This document shows, in pieces, positions 23,501 to 31,592 of a DNA stretch of 64,000 bases (its first letter is position 1; every line of letters begins with the position of its first letter). The notes beneath the pieces are model-generated. The model was not told where the DNA came from. It searched no databases and saw only the letters and a program-made list of their open reading frames with translations. The DNA is taken from assembly GCA_022828595.1 (NCBI GenBank), contig JAKGHH010000004.1, positions 22,576,372 through 22,640,371 on the forward strand, given 5' to 3'. This DNA is from Nelumbo lutea. Its lineage: Eukaryota; Streptophyta; Magnoliopsida; Proteales; Nelumbonaceae. The position numbers and the translations under genes were made by a program.

Positions 23501-26500
23501 TTGGAAAGAAATAGGAGAATCTTTGAAAACAAGTGCAATTCGGAGGATACAATTCTAAAAAGCTTATGGGGAAGAATCTATTCTTGGTCTGCAATGCATA
23601 AACAGCTAAAGGATGTACCTTTCAGTTCTTTTTTTATCATAGAAATCTTTTAGTATCTAGATCAGATATATAATCAGCTTTTTTTATCAATAACAGTGAA
23701 TTTTATTGAAGTATTGAAAATTACAAAGCGAAGGAGCTAAACAATCTTAACTCCCAAATACAACCAATGTACACCCAAAATGTAAAGCAATTACAGCACA
23801 GCCCAAAACATAAAGTTCCTGTTCACCCCTTGCCTAGCTAGACCATCTGCCAATGAATTTGCACTTCTCTTTGCCCATGTACATTGAATTTCAATGTCAT
23901 TAGTCAGCCACTTAAATTTCCTCTTTTCATTGCTGTAATTCCAGAGCCTAGAGTTATCCTCTTTTAGCCAGTTCACCACAATTTCATAATCTCCTTCTAT
24001 GATCAATTTATTAATATTCATGTCCTTGACCCTTTGTACCCCTTCAAGGGCTGCTAGTATCTCAGCCCTCAAAGAATCTCCCACCCCAATTGGACCAGAA
24101 TATATAGCTAACAGATTCCCGTTTTCATCTCTTATCACTCCCCCTATTCCGGAGGGCCCTGGATTGCCCATACTGCTGCCATCGAAATTCAGGTTAGTAA
24201 AACCATGAGGTGGAGGGGTCCAGCAGGAACTTGAAGCCTTTTTAGCTGAAGCTGATTCTGCAATCTCCTTCCAATTCCTTAGCAACTCATCAACTAAGAA
24301 ATCTGCAAACAAGTCCAAAGTTTTCAACCAATGTATCACCCTAATATGAATAACCTCCAAAAATACTTCCAAGCTTCTCTCCTTATCAGAAAAAATCCGT
24401 GAATTCCTCTCCTCCCAAACAGTCTAACAAACTGCAGCCCTAACACATCAGCTTTTGTTTTTCTCTTCCCTGCATCAATTTCTTTCTGAGCAGGGTTTGT
24501 AAATCTTTTGCTTATTTTATTGCATTACCCATTTCTCAAAAAAAAATAAATAAATAAAGAACTTGCAATAAAGTGAGCAACTCAGTTTTGAAGGAAGATG
24601 CCAAAAAAAAGAGGGAAATGCCTTTATCTGCAAGCCCTAAGTGTCTAAGTAGAATACTTCCTTCATGCTTAAAGAGAAACTATCAATGTTTACTTTCTTT
24701 GTCCCTGCCTCCGGCATCTCCCAAATAGCATTTCTTTGTTGTCTACCACTGGAGTAGCTTGCTACATACTGGCAACCACACAAATCTCATACATAGTGAC
24801 ACCCTTAAACTCCTTATCTTAGAACCCAATGTGCCATTCTAACCAAAATGAAGTCTATCAGAAGCTGCACATCAGTACTGCTGCCCTGGTACATTGCCAC
24901 ATAATTTCCCCCTTTGGTGTGTAAAGGTGGAACTCAAAAAGTAAATATATCAAAAATGCTAATGGGCAGAGACCAAAAAGCACCAAAATTGGGGTGGCAT
25001 AGGACGCAAATTTGAGGGGATAGGCACCAGGTTTTCCTTCCCTTTCGGAGCATGTTATAAGTGTTAATAATCTGCAACACAACCTCCCAGCAAAAGGACT
25101 TGATCCTTGGGGGAGTTGGACTGTCCTAAATGACTTGACAGGAAAAGGTTAGAACAAAATTAGGGTGGCATGCAAGGGCTTGAAAGAAAAAAAAAAAAAA
25201 AAAAAAAACTCTAGGATAAGGTTTGACAAAGAGATTGTTACCCCTACCAAATATCTTCCCCAAAGTTTACCCTGACGCAAAATCAAACCACACCTAATGT
25301 ATCTCATGAAAATAGAGTAAATTACCCTAATGGCTTTTTGAGGGCAGTCAGGGCACCATAGAATGACACTTCTAGGGGGTCCCAGTTCCCAAATCCCATC
25401 TATTTCACCAAATGCCAGAAAGACAAATATTCAATGAGGAATCTCCACACCACTTACCAAGGAGAGCTGTATTCTTATCCTTTAACCAAACAAACCCTAG
25501 TAGCTTTATTTTTGCACAGAAAATCCAGCTTGAGGATGTGTTTCTCTCTCTTACCCCAGTTTCCCAAAAAAAATCTCTAATTATTTTTTTCAATTCTTTT
25601 CACTACTTTCATGGGAACCCTAAAAAACAGATAGAAAGCTGTATTATTACTCTTTAACCTAACAAACCGCCATTAGCTTTATTTTTGCACAGAAAATCCA
25701 ACTTGACTAGGTGATCTTTTTTCTCTTCCCTAGTTCCCACAAAAAATTCTCTAATAATTTTTTTCAATTCTTATCATTTCTTTCATGGAAACCCTAAAAA
25801 CAAATATGAAGTAGACTAGGAGTTTGGAAAAAAAAAAGTTGATTTGATAAGGGAATTTCTAGGAAAATATGGTTTTCTTTTATTAGGTAGTTGCTTGGAG
25901 AATCTTTCCGCTATTAACATAAAATCATAATTATATTTAAATCTGGTAAAAAAAAAAAGAATCTTTCCACTATTAACTCAGCAGCCCTTCAAAGGAACCT
26001 CAATGCAACTTTTGTTTCCTTAATCACCAAGAAAAGTGGTGCTGTCAAGCCTAAAGATTTCAAACCAATCGGTCTGATTGGATGTGTGTATAAGATTTAG
26101 CTAAAGTGCTGGCAACAAGACTAAAGGAAGGTAATGAGTTCTGTCATCTCCATCTTTCAAGGTGTTTTTATCTACAACAAGTGCATTCATGACAGCATTC
26201 TCATTGCAAATGAGCTTATTGACTTGAGATCTAGGAGTGGCTGTAATGGTTTGGTGTGCAAGATTGACCTAGAAAAGGCTTACAATCATGTAAACCGGGC
26301 TTTTCTAGACTACTTGATGGACAGATTACATTTTGGCGAGAGGTGGAGAAATTAGATGAAAGTTTGCATTACTACTAATTTCTCCATCCTCATAAACGGG
26401 GCAGCCAAAGGAAGGTCCAAAAGTTCAAGGGGGCTTAGACAAGGTGATTCAGTATCACCTTTATTGTTTTTGATAGTCATGGAAGATTTAGCAGATTGGC

Positions 26501-29219
26501 AGGAAAAGCTTCAAAGATGGGTCTTCTGGAAGGTTTTGAGGTTTGTAATGGAGGCTCTAAGACTTCTCTATTGCAATTTGCCAACAATACTCTCTTCTTT
26601 TGTGAGGCATCACTGAACCAGATCTTAAACTTCACTTCTTGCTTTATTGGTTTGAGGTGGTCTCTAGTTTAAAGGACGACGTTTCCAAAAGTGAGATTTT
26701 ACCAGTTAGTGAAGTTCCAAACTTGTAAGCCTTGGCTGATATTTTGGGGTGCAAAATAGGTAGCTTTCCTTCAAAGTATTTAGGTTTTCCTTGGGGGGAA
26801 AATGAAATTCAAGCAGCACTTGGAATCCTATTTTGGAGAAGATTGACAACAAGTTGGCTTCTTGGAAAGTTAGATATCTTTCTAAAGGGGGAAAGCCTGT
26901 CTTAGTTAAGAGCATTCCGGCTAGTCTTCCATGTAATTTTATGTCTCTCTTCTTAATGCCATCGGAGGTAGCGAGGAAAACTAAGAATGAGGGATTTTCT
27001 GTGCCTTGGATGAAAGCACTCTTCTAAATACCATCTGGTGAACTGGGATGAGATCTATAAACCCATTTCTCAAGAAGGGTCGGGCATTTCAGAAAGGTGA
27101 AAGTGTTTAATTTGGCACTTTTGGGAAGCTGGTTCTGGAGATTTTCAAGTGAACCACAAGAATTATGGAGAAAAGTAATCGTTGACAAATATGGCTTCAT
27201 TAACACTGGGTGGGACGAAGGTGGCTCTCTTCCCTCCTACGGGTTTAGCATTTGGAAAGGAATTTCTAGAGCTTACCCTCATTTCTTGAATGGCATTTCC
27301 TATAGATTTGGAAATGGAAGAAGACTGAGGTTTTGGCTGTACCCTTGGTGTGGTAATACTATTTTAAAAGAGAGTTTTCCTTCTTTGTTTGTTGCAGTTG
27401 CAGCAGATGACCCTCAAATTTCTGTGGCTGATTGCCTCGTTCAGGAAGGAGACAACTTAGTTTGCTCTCCAGTTTTCAGAAGGAATTTCAATGATTGGGA
27501 GTTGGATCAGGTGGCAAAGCTTCTGTCTTTGCTTCAGAATCAGCACCCTGAGTTGCATTCTGAGGACTCTAGATGTTGGAAATAGGCAAAATCTGAAAGC
27601 TTTTCAGTCGGGTCCTGTTACTGGGGGCTCCTGGGTGAAATTTAATAGACCTTCCCTTTCAAGGCCATTTGAAGAGTAACTGCGCCTCTAAAAGTCAAGC
27701 TTTTCACCTTGGAAGCTGCCAAGAAGAAATGCCTTACCAAAGAGATGCCGATGAGAAGAGGCTTTACCTTACCAGACTTGCTCTGCCCCTTGTGCAATCA
27801 ACAAACTGAGTCTTTAAGTCATCTGTTTATCCACTGCAAGTTCTCAACAGGAGTTTGGCACCATTTTCTTTTTTTCTTTTTTTATCAATAACTTTGAAAC
27901 TTTTATTGATTAAAATACTTTAGGATACAATAATAAGATACAAAAGAAATCAGCATAGCAAGCTGACCCAGTACAGATTACAAGTGTGCCCAAAACATAT
28001 CTGTTCTGTGAACCCCTTGCTTTGCTAAGCTATCTGCCAGACTGTTGGCAGATCTCCTTACCCATCTCACCTGAACTGACAAGTTCCTTGACATCCATTT
28101 AAATCTTTTGAATTCATTCTTCAACTGCCATGTCACCCCTTCACCTTTCTGCAACCATTTTATCACAGTTTTTGAATCTCCCTCGATGATCAGCCTATTG
28201 ATCCCCAACTCTTTGACCTTCTCAACCCCATATACTGCAGCTAAAAACTCTGCCCTTGTCACATCACCTACCTCCACCGAACTGGAGTAAAGGGCAATGA
28301 TGGAACCATTTTCGTCTCTAATGACCCCCTCAATGCCTGAAGGGCCCGGGTTATCCACACAACTCCCATCAAAATTTAGCTTCTTCCAACCCTCTGTTGG
28401 AGGGGACCAAGTCTCAACAAACTGTCGTCTCATAGATGATGAAGCAGCAATAAGTCCCCAAACCCTGAAAAAATCTTCAACCTTGAAAGCTGAAAACAGC
28501 TTCAAACTTTTTACCCAATGAGCCACCCTCAATGTTATTGTTTCAACTAAAGCTTCCTTGCATTTTTCTTTACTTTCAAATATCCTATCATTGCTTTCTT
28601 CCCAGATGATACAAAGTATTGCTGCTCGAGTGCACTTCCAAAGAATCCTTCCCCTCCTAGTCATACCATTGATACCATTAGGGCCGAATAAGCCTTCCAC
28701 CCTGTCAGGAGAGGACCACCTGCACCCAAAAAGGGAAGTAAACCAATTCCAAATAAAACTGACAAAAGGGCAAGATATAAGAAGGTGGAAAACAGTCTCA
28801 CCATTCAATTTACACAGGATTCTTAGGGCCATTAATCTGAGTTGGTGCTGGCCAAAAACAATCTCTTCTGTGCTAGCTGGATGGAGAGTGCCTGGCATGT
28901 CTAAAGAAGGGAAACAAGTTTGATCTGTCATCCCATCTGCAGTGTTGGGCTATCTGGTAGGGACGAAACTGTAAGGTTTTTGAGCAAAAAGCTAAGACTG
29001 AGGCTGGGTTATTAATTTTATAATAGAAGAGCTTAGGATCTAATTATCTCCTTCTGATATACATAGAGATGTTTATAGTTCTGGTTCTCTTTTGAGGGTT
29101 GACTTTTTTGGGGTTTCCTAGTTCTGGTTGCGCTTGTACAGATTCTCTTTGTATAGGACCTTATACTTTTGAATCTAATACAATACTTTACCTCTTCAAA
29201 AAAAGAGAATCTTTCACTG

Positions 29220-29257
<38 letters not shown>

Positions 29258-31592
29258 CTTTCCACTATTGCATCCCAAAAGAAATGCCTCCCTCAGTTCC
29301 CCCCCCCCCAAATGTAATCCAAATATTTGCCATGAAGAGGTCTCACCACAAACCCTAAAACACTAGCAGACCCCCCCCAAAACTCCTTTAGTTCTAGAGT
29401 GATCCCCACTCTACAACATTTCAAAAGGTTAATTTTCATCAACTTTAGTGTGAGGCTAACAATGCTCTGGTCGTTTTCCTTCTAGGATCCTTTTCATCTA
29501 GGGCTGTAAACGGATTGGATTTGAATTGGATCCAGCTAAATCCACATCCGATCCGATTATCAAACCCCTGGATCCAAGTCCAGCATTTTGGGTTTTTGGA
29601 TTGGATCCAGATTTTTCTTTATTGTGTTTAAAATGACAAAAAATAAAAAATAAAAAAAATAAAAAGTCTTAAAAAACTAATTACTTTTAATGGTTACATG
29701 TATACATGTATACATGTATAAAAATGTATGAAAATATAAAATATTAAATTTAGCATTTATAAACATACTATATATATATCACATAATCATACTACATATA
29801 TAATAAATTAATAATACTCTTTTATCGGATTTGGATTTTAATCGGATCAGATGGGGTTAAATCTGCATCTCATCCAATTATTAATCAAATGCAAGTTTTA
29901 ACATCCAAATCCGGGATAATGGGATTCAGAGTCAAATTGGATATTAGACTTTAATAGTCTGTTGACAGCCCTATTTTTAGTCCATTATGTTCTCTCCTTT
30001 ATCTTTTATAGTTTGTACTTTGTACATAGCATGTTGGCAAGAACCCATATGGTAGATCTAACTATTGTCATAGTAATACCATTTTATGTTACATATTAGA
30101 GAAAATAGTGCCTGTTAATTCTGATTCTTTCTGCAATGGTGAGAAGCAAATTTTAGTGAAATACATTTAAAGCACCGATGTCCTTGTCTGGACCATATAA
30201 ACCTCATAATACCAACTAAAGTAATCTGTATTTAGAGGTTGTTTTAATGCAGTCATCAAGGAAATTATATTAAAGCCATACAACTAGTTATACATATTTA
30301 TTTTATATGGTGTAACAATGTAACATACACTTCTCCCAAGTAGCTCCTACCATGTGTCTGTTTGATAACTTTTTTTTGGCTCCATGGGGCTACACAACAG
30401 GGGTAGCCCATCCCCCAAACCCATAACCCCTCCAACCCTGGTGCAGGTGGGATTCAATCCTAAGTTTTCGCTACAAACCAGCAGGAGACCTTATCAACCA
30501 GCCAGTTGGCACCTTGCCCTGTTTGATAACAATTTGTGAAGTCCAGTTTCAAGGAACATATGCTAAATAGTCCTCAAATATCCAACTGAAAGCTAAAATT
30601 GCATTGAATGATTCAATTCCTATAACAGAATGAATAACCGCTGATAATGGCAAAAAAAAATAAAGCTTTAATAATAGTCATGGGACTGCAAACCATTTAA
30701 AAATTTATAGATGATAAGAGCTCCTAGACTGTTTGTTTGAAAGGATAAATGCCAATAATAGACAAATTTAAATAACAAAATCAATCACAAATACAACTGA
30801 GGGAATATAGGGAATATATATATATATATATGACATGTAAGCATGTAAATGTGCATATGCGCATACTATATATATGCATTCAAATTTCTTTACACGCTGG
30901 CACATGCATGTACAACGTTTAGTGTGTGTATGTGTATACCAAGAGATCAAAGCAATGGAATATGAATATCAGAGCATACAGCTTTCTCATCATCATCCAA
31001 GAAGTTAAATATGCTCTGCTGCTTCACTTCAGCTCTGTTCTTCCTTGATGACGTAAACGACCGTGGAGTCCATCCTGCATTTCGATAATCAAGTTTACTA
31101 GATTCGCCATTCTCAATAACTTCAGACACTAAACCACGAAGAATCATTATAAAATCTCAATGGAGAATAACGATATACCCTCTTTTGAACCAGCAGTATT
31201 GTAATAACCAGCTGAAAATCCTCCCGTAAATGCTCCATGAAATCTTCTTCGTCCTTCCTCATCCCTGACCTGAAAGTTACAAATTTGCCATACCCAAATG
31301 AAGAAAAAAATGTAAAATAAAACACTTAAGCATCTGAGTAGATTTTTTTAATCACACCCATTAATCCAAATTATGGAAAGAATAAATTGTGCTTCTAATT
31401 ACAAATTCACTTCGTTCTATGAATAACAATAAATGATAATCAATTAGGAAATAACACCTCTTGCTTCCATGGAGGAAGAGCTCGCATTTGGCCTGTCGCC
31501 TCTGCGGCCGCTTTCTTCTTCCGGCTTGTCATCTCCTCTTCTCGTTCAATTGGAGTCCCATAGAAGACAAAATCTTCCTCGTCCGCGTCCAT
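2375..31592 (-). CDS. TGH: TOUGH (TGH)/GPATCH1 homologue, 5' seven coding exons, partial gene
   Basis: Seven minus-strand exons join in frame to 237 residues: 31592-31458, 31269-31179, 31074-30980, 21964-21861, 21715-21654, 21567-21493 and 2523-2375. Every intron has GT/AG ends and the phases agree. The protein starts [18 protein letters not shown], which is the TOUGH/GPATCH1 N-terminal domain (DUF1604 type). It continues with [38 protein letters not shown] and [11 protein letters not shown]-patch core ([17 protein letters not shown]) spans about residues 164-180, followed by ARKAFLAF. Arabidopsis TGH is a roughly 930-residue nuclear RNA-binding protein that works with DCL1/HYL1 in pri-miRNA processing (family knowledge). 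About the first quarter is here; the SWAP/SURP region and C-terminus lie beyond the left edge. No stop or frameshift interrupts the exons, so the gene looks functional despite introns of 9,015 and 18,969 bp full of transposons. Confidence 0.93.
3264..3560 (-). repeat. 3' LTR of gag-only Copia derivative (right border approximate)
   Basis: It starts AGTAGAAATTTGCAAAAATT and shares about 250 bp with 4990-5255, including the GATATAAAAT and ACTCTTAGTTTAA blocks. Confidence 0.7.
3650..4480 (-). pseudogene. Copia gag remnant
   Basis: The minus-strand frame 4480-4067 gives a Retrotran_gag/UBN2-type domain: [33 protein letters not shown] and [13 protein letters not shown]. Downstream, at about 3740-3660 in other frames, [17 protein letters not shown] is a damaged CCHC zinc knuckle. 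Stops and frameshifts break the frame. It resembles the gag of the Copia element at 13970-19636 ([18 protein letters not shown]) but is clearly a different copy. Confidence 0.78.
4990..5255 (-). repeat. 5' LTR of gag-only Copia derivative
   Basis: It starts AGTAGAAAACTGCAAAAATT beside the primer-binding site and is diverged from the left copy by scattered substitutions and small indels. A second copy of its AAAACTGAATACAAAGACAA block follows at about 5246-5280. Confidence 0.7.
5306..8107 (+). pseudogene. Plant mobile domain (PMD, aminotransferase-like) gene, decayed
   Basis: Successive plus-strand pieces match the aminotransferase-like plant mobile domain (PF10536 type): [16 protein letters not shown] near 5775-5820, [19 protein letters not shown] near 6130-6185, and [19 protein letters not shown] near 6620-6680. 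Frame changes or stops occur near 5731, 5951, 6216, 6420 and 6447. After 6452 one 551-codon frame stays open to 8107. Its last 150 residues are a Glu/Lys-rich coiled coil, as in many PMD proteins. PMD proteins include the silencing factors MAIN/MAIL, and relatives are carried by plant transposons. No LTR or TIR borders were identified, so it may be a captured or retroelement-borne copy. It lies antisense to TGH. Confidence 0.72.
8270..13280 (-). mobile_element. LINE with endonuclease and RT domains, long but decayed
   Basis: Read on the minus strand, the apurinic-type endonuclease starts near 10503 ([14 protein letters not shown], then [15 protein letters not shown] and [13 protein letters not shown] near 10330). 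Next come [11 protein letters not shown] (about 9960), [13 protein letters not shown] (about 9560), [10 protein letters not shown] (about 9250), [15 protein letters not shown] (8895), [15 protein letters not shown] (about 8700) and a YLGCLWE remnant near 8370. The 3' end with zf-RVT and RNase H is missing. The 10,504-13,280 part is open in patches only (e.g. 12586-12308) and is probably the ORF1/5' region. Many stops and frameshifts are present. It runs in the sense orientation of TGH. Confidence 0.78.
12308..12586 (-). pseudogene. Possible LINE ORF1 remnant
   Basis: This is a 92-codon minus-strand frame ([23 protein letters not shown]). It is upstream of, and on the same strand as, the LINE endonuclease, where ORF1 is expected. 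No zinc knuckle is seen, so the assignment rests mainly on position. Confidence 0.4.
13665..13835 (-). mobile_element. Minus-strand LINE RNase H fragment inside the plus LINE
   Basis: The minus strand reads [19 protein letters not shown], then [12 protein letters not shown] in another frame. This is the RVT_3 RNase H found also at 23791-24372 and 27978-28931. Short duplicated words (CTTGAAGGCACTG, ACCCAATCTCATT) surround it. Confidence 0.55.
13970..14310 (-). repeat. 3' LTR of Copia, 341 bp
   Basis: On the minus strand it begins TGTAGAGATAGCTG and ends TTTATTCAAGT. It differs from the other LTR mainly by one roughly 12-bp indel (GGGAGAGAGGAA) and a few substitutions. Confidence 0.92.
14296..18651 (-). 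pseudogene. Copia gag-pol polyprotein, broken by frameshifts
   Basis: Segments in order: gag 18651-18220 ([18 protein letters not shown]); zinc-knuckle region 18022-17783; protease 17766-17296 with [13 protein letters not shown]-pre-integrase 17144-16881 ([15 protein letters not shown]). Integrase follows at 16801-16143 ([35 protein letters not shown]), then RT 16146-15421 ([20 protein letters not shown], then KGFTQ). RT/RNase H covers 15289-14543, with [21 protein letters not shown] and VEAEYRSMA, and the C-terminus is 14553-14296 ([11 protein letters not shown]). Catalytic motifs are largely kept but at least six frame breaks separate the pieces. The copy should not make a full protein. Confidence 0.88.
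14311..14321 (-). promoter_or_regulatory. Copia polypurine tract
   Basis: The minus strand reads TTGAGGGGGAG just upstream of the 3' LTR. This is the expected primer for plus-strand DNA synthesis. Confidence 0.85.
19296..19307 (-). promoter_or_regulatory. Copia primer-binding site (initiator tRNA-Met)
   Basis: The minus strand reads TGGTATCAGAGC, the standard complement of the plant initiator tRNA-Met 3' end, placed directly after the 5' LTR. Confidence 0.92.
19308..19636 (-). repeat. 5' LTR of Copia, 329 bp
   Basis: It is homologous to 13970-14310 over its whole length. The minus-strand end CAAGT is followed immediately by TGGTATCAGAGC. Confidence 0.92.
20068..20345. mobile_element. MITE-like element, GAGGGTCC termini
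   Basis: The ends are imperfect inverted repeats: GAGGGTCCTTTTGGTTC on the left, and CCAAGCAGACCCTC on the right (reverse complement GAGGGTCTGCTTGG). The GAATC/GGAAT-rich interior resembles that at 57545-57855. No clear target duplication was found. It interrupts the zf-RVT region of the LINE. Confidence 0.55.
20461..20580. repeat. Long hairpin: about 50-bp inverted repeat with 18-bp loop
   Basis: Arm 20461-20510 and arm 20529-about 20580 are nearly perfect reverse complements, sharing CACAACAGCCTTTGCAGC and TGCATTGGGAACATCT. There are only about six differences, at the outer end. The loop is 20511-20528. It lies in LINE sequence within TGH intron 6. Confidence 0.85.
20886..21492 (-). other. 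Plain AT-rich intron sequence
   Basis: This is the 5' end of TGH intron 6. Apart from A/T runs I see no element here. Confidence 0.5.
21493..21567 (-). CDS. TGH: TGH exon 6 (G-patch core)
   Basis: It encodes (G)[19 protein letters not shown] and on to SLY, plus one base of Asp. This is the glycine-rich G-patch segment, which in this family mediates RNA/protein contacts. Intron 5 is 86 bp. The donor GTATGT opens the 18,969-bp intron 6. Confidence 0.92.
21654..21715 (-). CDS. TGH: TGH exon 5
   Basis: It encodes (R)[20 protein letters not shown] plus one base of Gly. The acceptor is TTCAG. It is the conserved linker just before the G-patch. Intron 4 is 145 bp. Confidence 0.92.
21861..21964 (-). 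CDS. TGH: TGH exon 4
   Basis: It encodes [20 protein letters not shown] and on to KEQQK, plus two bases of an Arg codon. The acceptor is CTTAAG and the donor GTTTTC. It follows directly on exon 3 in the family alignment, so no exon is missing inside intron 3. Confidence 0.93.
22632..22679. repeat. (TAA)n-(CAA)n microsatellite
   Basis: Six or so TAA units, then CAA units, then TAA units again, without interruption. Confidence 0.9.
23146..23268. mobile_element. hAT-type MITE, 123 bp, TSD CTTGAAAA
   Basis: The terminal inverted repeats are TAGGAGTGCAACTTGGG on the left and, on the right as reverse complement, TAGGGGGTGCAAGTTGGG. A perfect 8-bp duplication CTTGAAAA lies at 23138-23145 and 23269-23276. 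Confidence 0.85.
23683..24446 (-). mobile_element. 5'-truncated minus-strand LINE, TSD ATCAGCTTTT
   Basis: It is flanked by a 10-bp duplication ATCAGCTTTT at 23673-23682 and 24447-24456. The 3' end on the left reads TTGATAAAAAA on the minus strand. It carries one intact RNase H frame (24372-23791). Confidence 0.82.
23791..24372 (-). pseudogene. LINE RNase H (RVT_3) domain fragment
   Basis: This 193-codon frame includes [19 protein letters not shown] (first catalytic Asp), [11 protein letters not shown] (Glu), [12 protein letters not shown] (Asp) and [15 protein letters not shown] (last Asp). All four acidic positions of the RNase H fold are present. It is the 3' end of a LINE polyprotein and lacks EN and RT. 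Confidence 0.85.
24556..25404. other. Unassigned intron 3 sequence
   Basis: It contains an A-run at 25187-25207 but no recognisable coding or transposon signature. A minus frame at 25082-24858 has no family match that I recognise. Confidence 0.4.
25405..25593 (-). pseudogene. LINE RT C-terminal remnant
   Basis: The minus strand reads [15 protein letters not shown] and [16 protein letters not shown], the segment after the RT in plant LINEs. The remnant is short and internally deleted. Confidence 0.6.
25466..25800. repeat. Tandem duplication, about 172-bp unit
   Basis: The block TAGCTTTATTTTTGCACAGA through TTTTTTTCAATTCTT occurs near 25500-25600 and again near 25672-25770, diverged by scattered changes. 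It duplicates the LINE remnant above. Confidence 0.75.
27874..28950 (-). mobile_element. Minus-strand LINE 3' part nested in the plus LINE
   Basis: The 3' end on the left reads TTGATAAAAAAAG on the minus strand. The insertion directly follows zf-RVT codons of the plus LINE. The right border is approximate because no target duplication was seen. Confidence 0.75.
27978..28931 (-). pseudogene. LINE zf-RVT plus RNase H fragment, 317 codons open
   Basis: The frame starts in the zf-RVT region ([19 protein letters not shown], then [20 protein letters not shown]) and ends in RNase H ([56 protein letters not shown]). The upstream Cys residues of the zinc knuckle are lost. The 317 uninterrupted codons suggest a rather young copy, close to 23791-24372. 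Confidence 0.85.
29227..29253. repeat. (GA)n microsatellite
   Basis: GA repeated without interruption for about 27 bp. Confidence 0.92.
29499..29973. mobile_element. hAT-type MITE, 475 bp
   Basis: The termini are TAGGGCTGTAAACGGATTGG and, as reverse complement of the right end, TAGGGCTGTCAACAG. The interior is rich in GGATCC/GGATTTG words. The flanking 8-mers (TTTTCATC, TTTTTAGT) match only in part. Confidence 0.72.
29974..30357. other. Unassigned intron 3 sequence
   Basis: AT-rich sequence. I see nothing to annotate. Confidence 0.4.
30370..30518 (-). mobile_element. tRNA-derived SINE, 149 bp, perfect 12-bp TSD
   Basis: The minus strand has a box-A-like TGGCTGGTTGATAAGG and a box-B-like GGATTGAATCC, then a body and an A-rich tail. 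It is flanked by an exact 12-bp duplication CTGTTTGATAAC at 30358-30369 and 30519-30530. It is sense to TGH. Confidence 0.85.
30808..30831. repeat. (TA)n tract
   Basis: Simple TA repeat in TGH intron 3, about 150 bp from exon 3. Confidence 0.8.
30980..31074 (-). CDS. TGH: TGH exon 3
   Basis: It encodes (G)[16 protein letters not shown] and on to [10 protein letters not shown]. The acceptor is ATGCAG and the donor GTATGC. Intron 2 is only 104 bp, but the following intron 3 is 9,015 bp. Confidence 0.93.
31179..31269 (-). CDS. TGH: TGH exon 2
   Basis: It encodes [20 protein letters not shown] and on to SKEG. The acceptor is TTTCAG and the donor GTATATC. It ends one base into a Gly codon that exon 3 completes. 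Intron 1 is 188 bp. Confidence 0.93.
31458..31592 (-). CDS. TGH: TGH exon 1 (start codon)
   Basis: It encodes residues 1-45, from the ATG at 31592-31590 to WKQE, and ends at a GTGTTA donor. The acidic [13 protein letters not shown] start followed by a SRKKK basic stretch is the conserved TGH N-terminus. That conservation fixes the start. Confidence 0.92.

Larger units (their letters stand above)
23320..24555 (+). mobile_element. Plus-strand LINE fragment split by a minus-strand LINE
   Basis: The plus frame near 23445-23550 reads [16 protein letters not shown] (zf-RVT downstream region). The sequence resumes after the nested insertion at 24447 and ends with CATTACCCATTTCTCAAAAA near 24545, a LINE 3' terminus. 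Confidence 0.68.
25985..29205 (+). mobile_element. Plus-strand LINE with RT and zf-RVT, split by a minus LINE
   Basis: It is 5'-truncated. RT pieces are [12 protein letters not shown] (about 26060), [20 protein letters not shown] (26258-26317) and [15 protein letters not shown] (about 26430). Downstream are [20 protein letters not shown] (about 26850), [20 protein letters not shown] (about 27110), [18 protein letters not shown] (about 27305) and zf-[21 protein letters not shown] (about 27790). The 3' end near 29205 reads AATACTTTACCTCTTCAAAA. The word AGAATCTTTCCACTATT lies before the left end (25963) and near 29252, suggesting a target duplication. Many stops. Confidence 0.78.
21965..30979 (-). 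other. TGH intron 3, 9,015 bp
   Basis: The donor GTATGC at 30979 pairs with the acceptor CTTAAG ending at 21965. It contains two plus/minus LINE nests, two hAT-type MITEs, a SINE and microsatellites. The stretch 21965-23137 is plain apart from a (TAA)n/(CAA)n tract at 22632-22679. Confidence 0.88.

Noticed and set aside
24858..25082. 74-codon hydrophobic minus-strand frame
   Set aside because: It has no recognised family and no neighbouring signals. It is likely a chance frame in intron sequence.
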